From: Actinotalea ferrariae
GTDB taxonomy: Bacteria > Actinomycetota > Actinomycetes > Actinomycetales > Cellulomonadaceae
DNA: 34,602 bases
Assembly: GCF_019733465.1 (NCBI RefSeq)
Contig: NZ_JACVQL010000093.1
Coordinates: 1 to 34,602, forward strand
Direction of reading: 5' to 3'
Each line of letters opens with the position of its first letter. The first letter of the stretch is position 1. Shown in pieces: positions 24,893 through 31,764 of this stretch. A model generated the notes under the pieces. It saw only the letters and a list, made by a program, of their open reading frames with translations. It was not told the DNA's origin and made no database searches. Position numbers and translations under genes: made by a program.

Positions 24893-25912
24893 GTGACCCT
24901 TCCTGCGACCGAGCCCGGCCCCGACCGCCGACCCGGCGACGGCGCGGCGCCGCGCGACGTGCCCGGCGACTGGCGCCCCGACGTGCTCGGCGAGGACTGG
25001 GAGGCGCTGACCCTGCCGCTCCGCCCCGACGAGCAGGGCGAGGGCGTCGCCACGCTGGTCCGCCGCCGGAGCCCGCGGCACCGCCGCGCGGTGCTGTACG
25101 TGCACGGGTACGTGGACTACTTCTTCCAGCGGCACCTCGGCGAGGCGTGGGAGGAGATGGGCTACAGCTTCTACGCGCTCGACCTGCGTGCGTACGGACG
25201 GTCGCTGCTGCCGCACCAGATCCCCAACTACACGACCGAGCTCGCCACGCACGCGGAGGAGCTCGAGCTGGCCGTGCGGCTGCTGCGCGACGCGGGCCAC
25301 ACGGTCGTCGTCGGCCACGGGCACTCGACGGGCGGTCTGATCCTGAGCCTGTGGGCGCACGCCCGCCGGGGCAGTGGCGTCGTCGACGCGCTCGTGCTCA
25401 ACAGCCCGTGGTTCGACCTCAACCGGGGCTGGGTCGACCGGGTTCTGACGACCCGCGCGGTCGACGTGATCGGCGGGGTCGCGCCGCGCGTCGTCGTCGG
25501 GCAGGTCAGCCACCACTACGGCGAGGGCCTCCACCGGGACTCGGGCGGCGCGTGGGACTACGACCTGACCCTGAAGCCGCACCGAGGGTTCGGCGTCCGC
25601 GCCGGCTGGATCCGGAGCGTCCGGCGCGCGCACCACGCCGTCGCCCGCGGGCTCGCGGTGGACGTCCCGGTGCTGGTCTGCACGAGCGACGCGACCGGCC
25701 CGGCCGACCGGCTGCACGACGCGCTGGACCGCACGGACAGCGTGCTCGCCGTCGAGCACATCCTCGAGCGTGCGCCGCGGCTCGGCCCGGACGTCACGGT
25801 GGTCCAGGTGCCCGGGGGCATCCACGACCTCGCGCTGTCCGCCGAGCCGGCCCGCCGGACGTACCTCGACGCGATCCGGACCTTCCTGCGCGAGCGGCTG
25901 CCGGAGGCGTGA
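24893..25912 (+). CDS. Alpha/beta hydrolase (serine aminopeptidase S33 / monoacylglycerol lipase-like)
   Basis: The 339-residue protein has an alpha/beta-hydrolase fold without signal peptide, so it is cytoplasmic. The HG oxyanion region is at residues 71-72 (VLYVHGYVDYFF) and the nucleophile elbow GHSTGG places Ser145. The acid residue is probably in VLVCTSDATGPAD, and the catalytic His311 in VPGGIHDLALS. This fits the Hydrolase_4 group, which cleaves lipid esters or peptides; the substrate is unknown. The GTG at 24893 has AGGAG 4 bases before it. The gene follows the WYL regulator by 86 bases on the same strand and may share its transcript. Confidence 0.88.
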   Translation: MTLPATEPGPDRRPGDGAAPRDVPGDWRPDVLGEDWEALTLPLRPDEQGEGVATLVRRRSPRHRRAVLYVHGYVDYFFQRHLGEAWEEMGYSFYALDLRAYGRSLLPHQIPNYTTELATHAEELELAVRLLRDAGHTVVVGHGHSTGGLILSLWAHARRGSGVVDALVLNSPWFDLNRGWVDRVLTTRAVDVIGGVAPRVVVGQVSHHYGEGLHRDSGGAWDYDLTLKPHRGFGVRAGWIRSVRRAHHAVARGLAVDVPVLVCTSDATGPADRLHDALDRTDSVLAVEHILERAPRLGPDVTVVQVPGGIHDLALSAEPARRTYLDAIRTFLRERLPEA

Positions 25913-25918
25913 ACGCAC

Positions 25919-25949
25919 CGACCCCGGCCACCACAGGCGGCCGGGGTCG
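25919..25949. terminator. Bidirectional terminator between hydrolase and septum-domain lipoprotein
   Basis: An 11-bp perfect stem (CGACCCCGGCC / GGCCGGGGTCG) with a 9-base loop lies between convergent genes. Confidence 0.8.
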
Positions 25950-25967
25950 GGGATGCAGGGTGCTGCG

Positions 25968-26453
25968 TCAGCGGTTCGCGCCCTCGAGGGTGCTCGTGAG
26001 GCCACCGGCCTCGTCGACCGCGAGGCAGAGGATCTCGCGGTCCTCGAGCTCGGACCAGCTCATCTCCGAGGGGCCGATCGACTGGAAGTAGATCTCCGAC
26101 TCGTCGTAGGACATCCCGATGAACGACTCGAACTCGGTGTAGCAGAACTCGTCGGCCGCGGCCGTGATCGCCTCGTCGCCCGGCCACTCGCCGTCGTCCA
26201 TGGTCGTGGAGGCGTAGATCTCGGTGTCGTGCGGCTCGGAGCACGGGACGGTCGGGACCGTCTCGATCTCGTTGCCGAGCTCGGCCGAGATCATGCAGTC
26301 GCCGACGGCGATGCTGAAGACGTCGGCGTCGCTGGCCTCGGTGATCTCGCCGGTCTCCTCGTCGCGCACGGCGGCCTCGGGGCCGCAGGCGGACAGGGTC
26401 AGTGCGGCCGCTACGAGCGTGACGGCAGCGGCGGACGTACGTGTGATGCGCAT
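25968..26453 (-). CDS. Septum-formation-domain lipoprotein
   Basis: The 161-residue product has a lipoprotein signal peptide with lipobox LSAC and lipidated Cys23. The acidic mature part carries four further cysteines (53, 71, 104, 143) in the septum-formation pattern: VGDCM, VPCSEPHDTEIY, DEFCYTEFESFIG and EILCLAVD. The spacing is close to that of the paralogue at 27558. The conserved cysteines suggest two disulfides outside the membrane. GAGGGGAACCC lies just before the ATG. The two paralogues flank trmB. Function is unknown beyond the family name. Confidence 0.88.
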   Translation of the reverse strand: MRITRTSAAAVTLVAAALTLSACGPEAAVRDEETGEITEASDADVFSIAVGDCMISAELGNEIETVPTVPCSEPHDTEIYASTTMDDGEWPGDEAITAAADEFCYTEFESFIGMSYDESEIYFQSIGPSEMSWSELEDREILCLAVDEAGGLTSTLEGANR

Positions 26454-26612
26454 GGGTTCCCCTCGGTGTCGACAGGCACCCGTGCGCCTGGCGGGCGGAG
26501 CCTACCGATCAACGAACGCCCCGTGCGCGCACCACCGCGTGTGCGGACGGGTGAAACCTGCGACGGGTACCGTGCGGGCGACCCCGTTCCCCGCCCGCAG
26601 CTGCGAGACCCC

Positions 26613-27335
26613 ATGCCCGAGCCCGGCTTCTCCTTCGGCGCCCCGACGCCGCACGGGCCGCTGCGCACCTTCCACCCGCGCCGCGCGCCGCTCGGTCCGG
26701 CCCGCCGGGACGCGCTCGAGCGGCTGTGGCCGGAGCTGGGTCTCTCCGTGCACGACGCCGCCTCGCGCGACGGCGCGCTGGACCGGCGCGCCCTGTTCGG
26801 CCGCGACGCGCCGCTCGTCGTCGAGATCGGCTCGGGCATGGGTGAGGCCGTCGCCGCGATGGCGGCGGCGGACCCGGGGCGCGACTACCTCGCGGTCGAG
26901 GCGCACCTGCCGGGCATCGCCAACCTGCTGCTCCGGCTCGAGGCGGCCGGCATCGGCAACGTGCGGGTCGCGCACGGCGACGCGCTCGAGCTGCTGCGCC
27001 GCTGCGTCCCCGAGGCGTCCCTGGACGCCGTGCACGTCTTCTTCCCCGACCCGTGGCCGAAGGCACGGCACCACAAGCGGCGGATCATCGCGCCCGAGCA
27101 CGTCGCGCTCCTGCGCTCGCGCCTCGTCCCCGGCGGCGTGCTGCACTGCGCGACCGACTGGCTCCCGTACGCCGAGGTCATGCTCGAGGTGCTGGGCGCG
27201 GACCCGGGGCTCGAGAACCCCTACGGCGGCTTCGCGCCACGGCCGGCGCACCGCCCCGTGACGCACTTCGAGCAGCGCGGGCTCGACCTCGGTCACGAGG
27301 TGCGCGACGTCGTCGTCCGCCGCACCACCCGCTGA
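26613..27335 (+). CDS. trmB: tRNA (guanine-N7-)-methyltransferase
   Basis: The 240-residue enzyme makes m7G46 in the variable loop of tRNA using S-adenosylmethionine. The cofactor motif is VVEIGSGMGEAVAAMA (residues 69-84), VEAH holds the ribose-binding acid, and the family signature FPDPWPKARHHKRRI (144-158) is complete. The C-terminal half has TDWLPYAEVM and the RPVTHFEQRG segment that contacts tRNA. The start at 26613 (MPEPGFSFG) is the first ATG before the fold; no strong ribosome-binding site is seen. A TACCGT hexamer about 40 bases upstream could serve as -10. The flanking lipoprotein genes point the other way. Confidence 0.95.
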   Translation: MPEPGFSFGAPTPHGPLRTFHPRRAPLGPARRDALERLWPELGLSVHDAASRDGALDRRALFGRDAPLVVEIGSGMGEAVAAMAAADPGRDYLAVEAHLPGIANLLLRLEAAGIGNVRVAHGDALELLRRCVPEASLDAVHVFFPDPWPKARHHKRRIIAPEHVALLRSRLVPGGVLHCATDWLPYAEVMLEVLGADPGLENPYGGFAPRPAHRPVTHFEQRGLDLGHEVRDVVVRRTTR

Positions 27336-27557
27336 CCCCAGCGCCCCCGAGCCCTCGCGCCCCGTCCGCCGGCCAGCCCTGCGGCGGTCGCGGCGGCTCC
27401 CGCGAGCATCCGTGCAGATACCGGCGTCAGTTCCGTGCCGCAACGCCCACGAGCTCGAACGCGAACATCTGGACCGGGCGGGCGGACGGGGTGCCGCGCC
27501 TGGTGGCGCCGCGGAGGCGGGGTCAGCCGGAGGTGAGGGCGGCGCGCGGGTGGTCGG

Positions 27558-28154
27558 CTAGCGCTGGGACTTCATGAGGGAGCCGACGACGCCGCCTGCG
27601 GGGTCGCTGACGATGCACAGCAGCTCGCGGTCCCGGAGCTGGTCCCACGACTCGGCGGTCGGGTAGAGGTAGGTGAAGCCGAGCTGGGAGTCCTCGTACG
27701 CGGTGCCGACGAACCTGCTGAACTCGCCGTAGCAGAAGTCGTCGGCCTCGGCCATGGCCCGCTTCTCGCCAGGGAACTCCGACCCGGTCATCTGGCTGAC
27801 GGCGTACGCCTCGCTGTCGTGCGGGCTGGCGCACGGCGTCACGTGGACGGTCCAGACCTCGACCGTCTCGTCCTCGGGCGCGTCCCAGTCGAGCGTCAGG
27901 CAGTCGCCGACCCGCAGGCTCATCGCGTCGACGTCGCCCTCCTCGACGATCGCGCCCGAGCCGTCGCGCACGGGCTGGGGCGCCTCGCCCGCGAGCACGT
28001 CGCCCAGCACGGCGCAGCCGCTGAGGCCCAGGGCGAGCGCGGCCGCAGCAGCGAGCGTGCGTGCCGCGCCTGCCGCGCGCGTGACGCCTGCCGCGCGCGT
28101 GACGCCGGCCGTTCCCGTGACGCCGGGCGTTCCCGTGACGCGTGCCGTACTCAT
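27558..28154 (-). CDS. Septum-formation-domain lipoprotein, second copy, with repeat-extended N-terminus
   Basis: The 198-residue product resembles the lipoprotein at 25968. After an unusually long n-region made of four hexapeptide repeats (residues 6-29, VTGTPG to VTRAAG) comes a hydrophobic core and lipobox LSGC with lipidated Cys47. The mature domain has Cys85, Cys108, Cys141 and Cys180 in the same pattern: VGDCL, TPCASPHDSEAY, DDFCYGEFSRFVG and ELLCIV. Shared stretches (FxGxxYEDS, SWxxLxDRELLC) show that the two are paralogues. The ATG at 28154 has AGGGGTGG shortly before it. Confidence 0.86.
   Translation of the reverse strand: MSTARVTGTPGVTGTAGVTRAAGVTRAAGAARTLAAAAALALGLSGCAVLGDVLAGEAPQPVRDGSGAIVEEGDVDAMSLRVGDCLTLDWDAPEDETVEVWTVHVTPCASPHDSEAYAVSQMTGSEFPGEKRAMAEADDFCYGEFSRFVGTAYEDSQLGFTYLYPTAESWDQLRDRELLCIVSDPAGGVVGSLMKSQR
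28068..28139 (-). repeat. Four 18-bp tandem repeats in a signal peptide n-region
   Basis: The four units encode VTGTPG, VTGTAG, VTRAAG and VTRAAG in frame. The last two units are identical in DNA and the first two nearly so, which suggests duplication in two steps. Confidence 0.8.
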
Positions 28155-28324
28155 GACCACCCCTGCTCGAGCTCGCGACCGGGCAGGCGCACCGGGCGGC
28201 CGCACGCTACCGACCGGCCACGCGCCGTCGGCAGAGCCGTCCGGCTGGTCCGCCGGGTGAACCTCAGGCAGTCACCTCGTCAGCGACCACGCACGTCGTC
28301 CGCCGCCGACCAGCCGTCGACCCG

Positions 28325-29083
28325 TCAGGTCGTCGCGGCGAGCAGCACGGTGCCGTCGCTCGCGCGGAGCTCGACCTCGACGATCTCGTCGCGCCGCAGG
28401 AGGGTCGAGGCCGGGACCGTCACCTCACGGTCGGAGACCGCGCCCCACGTGGCCACCTCCTCCGTGTTGCCGGCGGCGTCGCGGAGCACGAGCGCGTACC
28501 AGGGCGCAGGCCCCGGCTCCCCGTACTGCCCGTCCCCGTCACCCGAACCGGAGCCGGAGCCGCCACCGTGCCGGCAGACCAGGTCGATGCGCGTCCCCCA
28601 GGCGACCTCGTCGAGCCGGACGGTGGCGGTCACGGCCGTGTCGACGACGGGGCTGAGCTCGATCGCCTCCCCCGCGACCGGCACGGTCTCGACCGTGCGC
28701 CACGGCACCGGTACCGGGCTCCCCGGCAGGACGAGCAGCGCGGCGACGGCGGCCGCCGCCGCCAGCCCGACCGCGGCCCAGCGCCGACGACGTCGCACGG
28801 CCTCCTCGCGCCGCGCGACCCGCAGCAGGTCCGCGAGGAGCAAGGCGGGCGGCTCGTGGTCGACCCGGAACGCCTCGTGGCCGAGGCCCGCGCCCGCGGC
28901 GACGTCGCTCACGAGCTCGGCCGGCACCTGGTCGAGCAGGGCCGGGATCGCGGCGACCTCGTCGACCGCGGTCCGGCACTCGGCGCACGTGCGCAGGTGG
29001 GCCTCGAACGCGTCCCGCTCGCGCCGGTCGAGCGCGCCGACGACGTACGCGCCGGCGTCGGCGTCCCACCGCTCGTGGCTCAC
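28325..29083 (-). CDS. RskA-like zinc-binding anti-sigma factor
   Basis: The 252-residue membrane protein has a cytoplasmic anti-sigma domain with the zinc motif HLRTCAEC (His29, Cys33, Cys36), an arginine-rich stretch and one membrane helix (about 102-120). An extracytoplasmic RskA-like domain follows, with a Gly/Ser/Asp-rich linker (about 172-186). It should hold the ECF sigma factor at the membrane until proteolysis or a redox or surface signal releases it. The GTG start overlaps the sigma factor stop (GTGA), so the two are made in fixed ratio. Confidence 0.93.
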   Translation of the reverse strand: MSHERWDADAGAYVVGALDRRERDAFEAHLRTCAECRTAVDEVAAIPALLDQVPAELVSDVAAGAGLGHEAFRVDHEPPALLLADLLRVARREEAVRRRRRWAAVGLAAAAAVAALLVLPGSPVPVPWRTVETVPVAGEAIELSPVVDTAVTATVRLDEVAWGTRIDLVCRHGGGSGSGSGDGDGQYGEPGPAPWYALVLRDAAGNTEEVATWGAVSDREVTVPASTLLRRDEIVEVELRASDGTVLLAATT

Positions 29084-29595
29084 CGGGTCACCCCCATCTC
29101 CTGAAGCACGAGCCGCAGCGAGCGCAGCGCGTAGTGCGTCCGGGACTTGACGGTGCCCTCCGGGACACCGAGCTGGCGCGCGGCCTCGGCAACCGACCGG
29201 CCGCGGTAGTAGCAGAGCAGGATCACCTGGCGGTGCTCGACGGAGAGCCGCGCGAGCGCGTCGGCCACGAGCCAGCCCTCGAGCATCTCGTCGGTGCGCG
29301 ACGCGTCGGGCTCGCGCGGCTCGGGCACCTCGTCCGCGAGCACCTCCCGCCGTGACCGCCCCGAGCGCCACTCGTCGATGACCAGGTGGCGCGCCACGGT
29401 GAACAACCACGCCCGGGTCGCGCCGCTCGAGCCCTCGAGCACCCGCGGCGAGCGCCAGGCGCGCAGCAGCGTCTCCTGCACGACGTCCTCGGCGTGCGCC
29501 CGGTCGCCACCGGTGAGGCGCAGCACGTACCCCCACAGGGCCTTGGCGTGCTCCCCGTGCAGGGCGATCATGAGGTCCGACGCGCTCACGGTCAC
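29080..29595 (-). CDS. ECF RNA polymerase sigma factor (SigK/SigL-like)
   Basis: The 171-residue protein has sigma region 2 (about residues 10-75: LWGYVLRLTGGDRAHAEDVVQETLLRAWR) and region 4 (about 110-165: LSVEHRQVILLCYYRGRSVAEAARQLGVPEGTVKSRTHYALRSLR). Only these two regions are present, as in ECF factors. Its partner anti-sigma factor follows with a GTGA overlap. The -35/-10 pair TGAACC-N16-CGT found twice nearby resembles the SigL-type consensus known from mycobacteria and is its likely target. The GTG start at 29595 is uncertain; a second GTG at 29589 is also possible and neither has a strong ribosome-binding site. Confidence 0.94.
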   Translation of the reverse strand: MTVSASDLMIALHGEHAKALWGYVLRLTGGDRAHAEDVVQETLLRAWRSPRVLEGSSGATRAWLFTVARHLVIDEWRSGRSRREVLADEVPEPREPDASRTDEMLEGWLVADALARLSVEHRQVILLCYYRGRSVAEAARQLGVPEGTVKSRTHYALRSLRLVLQEMGVTR

Positions 29596-29658
29596 GGCGC
29601 GCTCACCGACATGCTGGCCTCTCGCGGCACCTGCGGAGGGACGGATGTGCCAGACCAG

Positions 29659-29686
29659 TGAACCAGAGCGCCGTCTGCTGCGTCCC
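29659..29686 (+). promoter_or_regulatory. ECF-type promoter for the four-helix membrane protein
   Basis: TGAACC at 29659-29664 and CGTCCC at 29681-29686 are separated by exactly 16 bases. The pair faces the gene at 29755 and matches the element at 30739-30766 in -35 sequence and spacing. Confidence 0.65.
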
Positions 29687-29754
29687 TAGGGGTGACAGCG
29701 GTGGAGCCCGGCGGCCGCAGCGGCCGGCCGGGACCGACGGCGGAGGAGACCAGC

Positions 29755-30225
29755 ATGGACGCCAGGACGTACGCAGGACGCCGGACCATCGGCAACGCGG
29801 CGCGGGGCCTCGCGGCGGCCTCGGTGCTGCTCTCGGCCGTCGTGCACCTCGACCTCTGGACGCTCGGGCTGAGCGCCCACCCCGTCCTCGGGCCGGGCTT
29901 CATGGCGACGTTCGTGGGCGGACTCGTCGTCGCGGTCGCGCTCCTGGTCTGGGACCACTGGCTGCCCGTGCTCGCGGCGATCGGGTTCGGCGCGGCGACG
30001 CTCGCGGCGTACGTCATGGCGCTCACGGTCGGGTTCCTCGGCGTGCAGGAGGCCGGTGGGGGGACGCCCGCGGTGCTGTCGCTCGTGTCCGAGTCGGCGG
30101 CCGTCGTCCTCGGCCTGGTGGCACTCGTGGCCGAGCGAGGGGTGCGCCGCCGGTCCGCCGACGACGCCTCCCCCGCCCGCACGCGTGCCGCGGGGCTCAC
30201 GCCTCCACGACCTGCCCGTCCCTGA
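29755..30225 (+). CDS. Four-helix integral membrane protein, putative ECF regulon member
   Basis: The 156-residue protein has four predicted membrane helices at about residues 15-35, 48-66, 70-92 and 106-126 and a charged Arg/Asp-rich cytoplasmic tail. The HLDLW motif in helix 1 and VGFLGVQE after helix 3 resemble small actinobacterial membrane proteins of unknown function often seen beside ECF sigma genes. The ATG has GGAGGAG 7 bases before it. It diverges from the sigma factor gene and has its own ECF-type promoter. The last 29 bases overlap the tail of the Rieske gene on the other strand. Confidence 0.8.
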   Translation: MDARTYAGRRTIGNAARGLAAASVLLSAVVHLDLWTLGLSAHPVLGPGFMATFVGGLVVAVALLVWDHWLPVLAAIGFGAATLAAYVMALTVGFLGVQEAGGGTPAVLSLVSESAAVVLGLVALVAERGVRRRSADDASPARTRAAGLTPPRPARP

Positions 30226-30700
30226 CCTCGACCGCGACGGCGTCGAGGGGGCGCGTGGCCGGGCCCATGACGGGCTCACCCGTGTCCAGGTGGAACGCCG
30301 AGGCGTGGCACGGGCACTTGAGCTCGCCCTCGCCGGGCGCGACCGCGCAGCCCTGGTGCGTGCACACCGAGCTGAAGCACCGCACCTCGCCCTCCGTCGG
30401 CTGGGTCACGAGGACCGTGTCCCCCGCGCTCGTGGTCGCGACGACGGCGCCGCCCACGGGCACGTCCGCGAGCGCGACGAGGCCCCCTGAGCCCGACCCC
30501 TCGCCGTCGCCACCGGCCGCGTCGCCTGTCGGCGTCCCACCGCCGTCGCCACCGCCGGGCGCGCACGCCACGAGGGCGACCGCCCCGGCCGCGGCCACCG
30601 ACCCCGCGAGGAAGGCTCTGCGCGACGCCCCGCCGTGCCGTGCGCAGGCTCCCGCGCACGTCGCCGCGACGACGTCGTCCCTCTCGACCGTCTCCGTCAT
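30197..30700 (-). CDS. Tat-exported Rieske [2Fe-2S] lipoprotein
   Basis: The 167-residue protein has a twin-arginine signal (SRRAFLAG, Arg27-Arg28) whose hydrophobic core ends in VALVAC, so Cys46 may be lipidated. A Gly/Asp-rich linker (47-72) precedes a small Rieske domain. Box 1 CTHQGC (Cys113, His115, Cys118) and box 2 CPCH (Cys129, Cys131, His132) give the four cluster ligands and the usual disulfide pair. Export folded through Tat fits a cofactor protein. It is too small to be the QcrA subunit of the bc complex, which has membrane helices, so it is probably an electron carrier with an unknown partner. The N-terminus has an extra Cys15/Cys19 pair. An ECF-type promoter lies 39 bases before the ATG. 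Confidence 0.92.
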   Translation of the reverse strand: MTETVERDDVVAATCAGACARHGGASRRAFLAGSVAAAGAVALVACAPGGGDGGGTPTGDAAGGDGEGSGSGGLVALADVPVGGAVVATTSAGDTVLVTQPTEGEVRCFSSVCTHQGCAVAPGEGELKCPCHASAFHLDTGEPVMGPATRPLDAVAVEVRDGQVVEA

Positions 30701-30738
30701 GCCCTGCCCCTCTCGTGAACACGCTTCCGTCGTCCAGA

Positions 30739-30766
30739 TATACGCAGCGGGCACCGGGATGGTTCA
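30739..30766 (-). promoter_or_regulatory. ECF-type promoter for the Rieske lipoprotein
   Basis: On the minus strand TGAACC (30766-30761) and CGTATA (30744-30739) are separated by 16 bases. The spacing and -35 are identical to the element before the membrane protein gene. Confidence 0.7.
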
Positions 30767-30915
30767 CGTCCGTCGCGGGGTCCCTGCCGAATGCGACGGG
30801 CGGGCGCCCACGATGCCGTGACCTGCGCCACTGCACGCCGTGCGTCCGGGTGAACGGGGGTCGGATCACCCTCTTGCGTGCTCAACCCGCTCGCAGAAGT
30901 CCCGATGACCAGGGT

Positions 30916-31107
30916 GTGACTGCGAATGTGACCTCGACGACCGCCCCCGAGCGCGACGCCCTCGTGGCGCGCCTGGAGGCACAGCTGGCCGACACGCGGC
31001 TCCAGCTCGAGGACGCCCTCCGTCAGCGCTGTGCGGCCGAGACCCGGGCCCGGACCGCCGAGGCCGCGATCCTCGCGGTGCGCTCGGTGGTCGCCGCCGT
31101 CTCCTGA
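30916..31107 (+). CDS. Small coiled-coil protein, hypothetical
   Basis: The 63-residue frame starts with GTG and encodes a Thr-rich N-terminus followed by a heptad-patterned helix (RDALVARLEAQLADTRLQLEDALRQRCAAETRARTAEAAILAV). The coding bias (third-position G/C, amphipathic heptads) supports a real gene. AGGGTG lies about 5 bases upstream. A second GTG at 30928 is an alternative start. No homologue is recognised and it could instead be a chance frame. Confidence 0.5.
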   Translation: MTANVTSTTAPERDALVARLEAQLADTRLQLEDALRQRCAAETRARTAEAAILAVRSVVAAVS

Positions 31108-31118
31108 CCGCGCCCGCC

Positions 31119-31137
31119 GTCGGAGCCCGGCCCCGAC
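31119..31137. terminator. Possible hairpin terminator between coiled-coil gene and Lrp gene
   Basis: GTCGGAGC-CCG-GCCCCGAC forms an 8-bp stem with one mismatch in the 45-base gap between convergent stops. Confidence 0.35.
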
Positions 31138-31152
31138 GCCGCCGTCGGAGAC

Positions 31153-31608
31153 CTACTCGAACGCGCGGTTGGCGAGGTCCTCGAAGATCAGCAGCGTGTG
31201 CGTCGTGAGCACGCCGGGGATGCCCTGGAGCACGTCGAGCACCACGCGCCGCAGCGTCTCGTTGTCCGTCGTTCGCACGAGCAGGATGACGTCGGCGTCG
31301 CTGCCGCCGACGAGCGCCATGTGCTTGACCTCCGGGACGTGCCGCAGCCGCTCGGTGAGGTCGCGCCACGAGTTCTGCCGCACGGTCAGCGTCACGTAGG
31401 CCGACGTCCCGAGCCCGCTGCGCAGCGGGTTCACGACGGCGGTGAAGCCCTCGAGCACACCCGCCTCGCGCAACCGCTCGATCCGGCTGTAGGCGTGCCC
31501 GCGGGACACGTTCACCTTCTCCGCGAGCGCCCGCACGGAGATCCGGCCGTCGACCGTCAGCTCGTGCAGGATGCGCCGGTCCGTCTCGTCGAGGACGACG
31601 TCGTCCAT
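31153..31608 (-). CDS. Lrp/AsnC family transcriptional regulator
   Basis: The 151-residue protein has an N-terminal helix-turn-helix (about residues 8-55: DRRILHELTVDGRISVRALAEKVNVSRGHAYSRIERLREAGVL) and a C-terminal RAM ligand-binding domain (about 65-145) with VGGSDADVILLVRT. Members bind amino acids and form octamers. I start at MDDVVLDETD (31608), preceded by GGGAGAGACAG. It diverges from the 2-oxoacid dehydrogenase operon; Lrp-type BkdR regulators often stand beside branched-chain dehydrogenase genes, so control of that operon is likely. A TACAGT hexamer on the minus strand (31650-31655) may be its -10. Confidence 0.93.
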   Translation of the reverse strand: MDDVVLDETDRRILHELTVDGRISVRALAEKVNVSRGHAYSRIERLREAGVLEGFTAVVNPLRSGLGTSAYVTLTVRQNSWRDLTERLRHVPEVKHMALVGGSDADVILLVRTTDNETLRRVVLDVLQGIPGVLTTHTLLIFEDLANRAFE

Positions 31609-31683
31609 CTGTCTCTCCCAGCCCGCCGGCAAGGGGTGGCGGAGATCACACTGTAGCCGGGGCCTCGGTCCCGGCGGCCGAGT

Positions 31684-31723
31684 GTCACGAGTACGGCCCT
31701 CGGCGACATCACATCGGTCACGA
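31684..31723. promoter_or_regulatory. Candidate Lrp control region with repeated GTCACGA
   Basis: GTCACGA occurs at 31684-31690 and 31717-31723, spaced by 33 bases (about three helix turns), in the divergent gap between the Lrp gene and the dehydrogenase operon. Binding by the Lrp protein is inferred from position only. Confidence 0.3.
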
Positions 31724-31764
31724 CGGGCCATGATCTGAGCAGGCTCTCAGCGTGGAGGTGCTCG

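Noticed and set aside
27427-27498. Minus-strand remnant ending PVQMFAFELVGVAARN in the trmB downstream gap
   Set aside because: Only about 25 codons are open before an in-frame stop upstream and no start or ribosome-binding site is seen. It might be the C-terminus of a decayed gene, but nothing else of it remains in the 222-base gap, which otherwise holds no feature I can support.
28258-28283. Another TGAACC near the sigma gene cluster
   Set aside because: No CGT lies 16 bases downstream and it faces the end of the anti-sigma gene, so it does not fit the ECF element.
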